From DATBLY01 sp036555125 (GTDB lineage: Bacteria > Actinomycetota > UBA4738 > HRBIN12): a stretch of DNA of 13,195 nt. Of the stretch, positions 12,712-13,195 are shown one piece after another. A program made the translations under genes and the position numbers. The notes beneath the pieces are model-generated. The model was given only the letters and a program-made list of their open reading frames with translations. It did not search any database and was not told the origin of the DNA. Location: contig DATBLY010000183.1 in assembly GCA_036555125.1 (NCBI GenBank), forward strand, positions 1 to 13,195, written 5' to 3'. How positions within the stretch are numbered: position 1 is the first letter of the stretch; each line of letters starts with the position of its first letter.

Positions 12712-13195
12712 TTACGGCGAGGGCGACGGGATCGTGGTGCGCAGCGACACGGAGCCCGACAGCACCACCGCGCCGGTCGCATCCTGGATCTCGACACCGG
12801 TGTAGCGCGAGACGTCGAAGTCCTTCTGCTTCAGCAGGGTCGCCGCGCCCGCCTCGCCGATCGCCTCCGCCCGGATCTTGCCCACGAAGAGACGGCGGTT
12901 CGGCTCGCCCACCAGGTAGACCTGGTACGGCGCCGGTTGCGCCGCTCCCGGCTGGAGACCGCTCACCCAGATGCTCACCAGGTCGCGGCCGCTCGGGGAC
13001 GCCATCGTCAGCGCGGCCCCGCCGGCAGGACCGCCGTCCGGACCCACGAGCGTTCCGATGAACACCCGGTTCTCGGGATCGGAGAGGCCCTCCTGGTCGA
13101 GGACGTCCTTGAACCTGCGGGCGATCCCGATCTGATCCTGCTGCACCTGCTCCACCTGCAGCTCCGCGCGGGCCGCCTTGCCGGCCATCGCGGCG
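12712..13195 (-). CDS. Probable anti-sigma-K-factor-like protein, C-terminal part (5' end outside window)
   Basis: The frame is open through the right edge, so only the C-terminal ~161 residues are seen. The visible part starts with an Ala/Gln-rich, probably helical stretch (AARAELQVEQVQQDQIG), then a beta-rich domain with ALTMASPSGRDLVSIWVSGLQ, an APYQVYLVGE segment, LFVGKIRAEA, and a final TGVEIQDATGAVVLSGSV. This order resembles the extracytoplasmic domain of RskA-type anti-sigma factors (a 'YxLWL' strand, a strand with G-x-F/I, and a last strand ending VVLSG), although the usual EPxGGS motif is not obvious. A zinc-binding anti-sigma domain and a membrane helix would be expected upstream, outside the window. 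The ATG at 13188 is probably internal. The identification is tentative; another extracytoplasmic beta-sandwich protein is possible. It ends 19 bases before the LLM gene on the same strand. Confidence 0.5.
   Translation of the reverse strand, partial: AAMAGKAARAELQVEQVQQDQIGIARRFKDVLDQEGLSDPENRVFIGTLVGPDGGPAGGAALTMASPSGRDLVSIWVSGLQPGAAQPAPYQVYLVGEPNRRLFVGKIRAEAIGEAGAATLLKQKDFDVSRYTGVEIQDATGAVVLSGSVSLRTTIPSPSP

Noticed and set aside
1..13195. tRNA, rRNA, riboswitch, insertion sequence, prophage or attachment site
   Set aside because: I looked for these on both strands by eye and saw no convincing example; intergenic gaps are too short for most of them.

Overview
The window reads as chromosomal DNA of a very GC-rich bacterium, most likely a member of the Actinomycetota (possibly an uncultured, deep-branching class). 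The signs are strong G/C preference at third codon positions, frequent GTG/TTG starts, ATGA/GTGA stop-start overlaps, a class II fructose-bisphosphatase (GlpX), an F420-type luciferase-like monooxygenase and a possible RskA-type anti-sigma factor. This is inference from gene content; no rRNA or marker gene settles it. Genes cover nearly all of the sequence and no gene-free stretch exceeds about 100 bases.

Region 1 (1-8661, + strand) is one tight run of nine genes for three-carbon catabolism: dhaK (5' end outside the window), dhaL, glpK, a small His/Glu-rich repeat protein, a short GlpA-type glycerol-3-phosphate (G3P) dehydrogenase, an SdhB-like iron-sulfur protein, SdhC-like and SdhD-like membrane anchors, and an 834-residue fusion of DhaM-type EIIA, HPr and a full-length Enzyme I. 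Two routes to dihydroxyacetone phosphate (DHAP) lie side by side. In the first, glycerol is phosphorylated by GlpK with ATP and the G3P is oxidised by the GlpA-like flavoprotein. In the second, dihydroxyacetone is phosphorylated by DhaK-DhaL with PEP-derived phosphate relayed through the fused DhaM/HPr/EI protein. The most interesting feature is that the GlpA-like subunit lacks the usual C-terminal iron-sulfur domain and has no GlpB or GlpC. It is instead followed directly by SdhB, SdhC and SdhD homologues, which suggests a hybrid G3P:quinone oxidoreductase built on a succinate-dehydrogenase-type electron wire and anchor.

Region 2 (8662-11350, + strand) begins after a 17-bp perfect hairpin that probably ends or attenuates the operon. 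It holds pgsA (phosphatidylglycerophosphate synthase, a consumer of G3P), an NAD-dependent epimerase/reductase overlapping it by four bases, and glpX, which takes carbon from DHAP onward into gluconeogenesis.

Region 3 (11351-13195) holds a 72-residue zinc-ribbon plus AT-hook protein preceded by two inverted repeats. Convergent to it on the minus strand are an LLM-class oxidoreductase, with a possible leaderless promoter, and the 3' part of a probable anti-sigma-factor-like gene that runs off the right edge.
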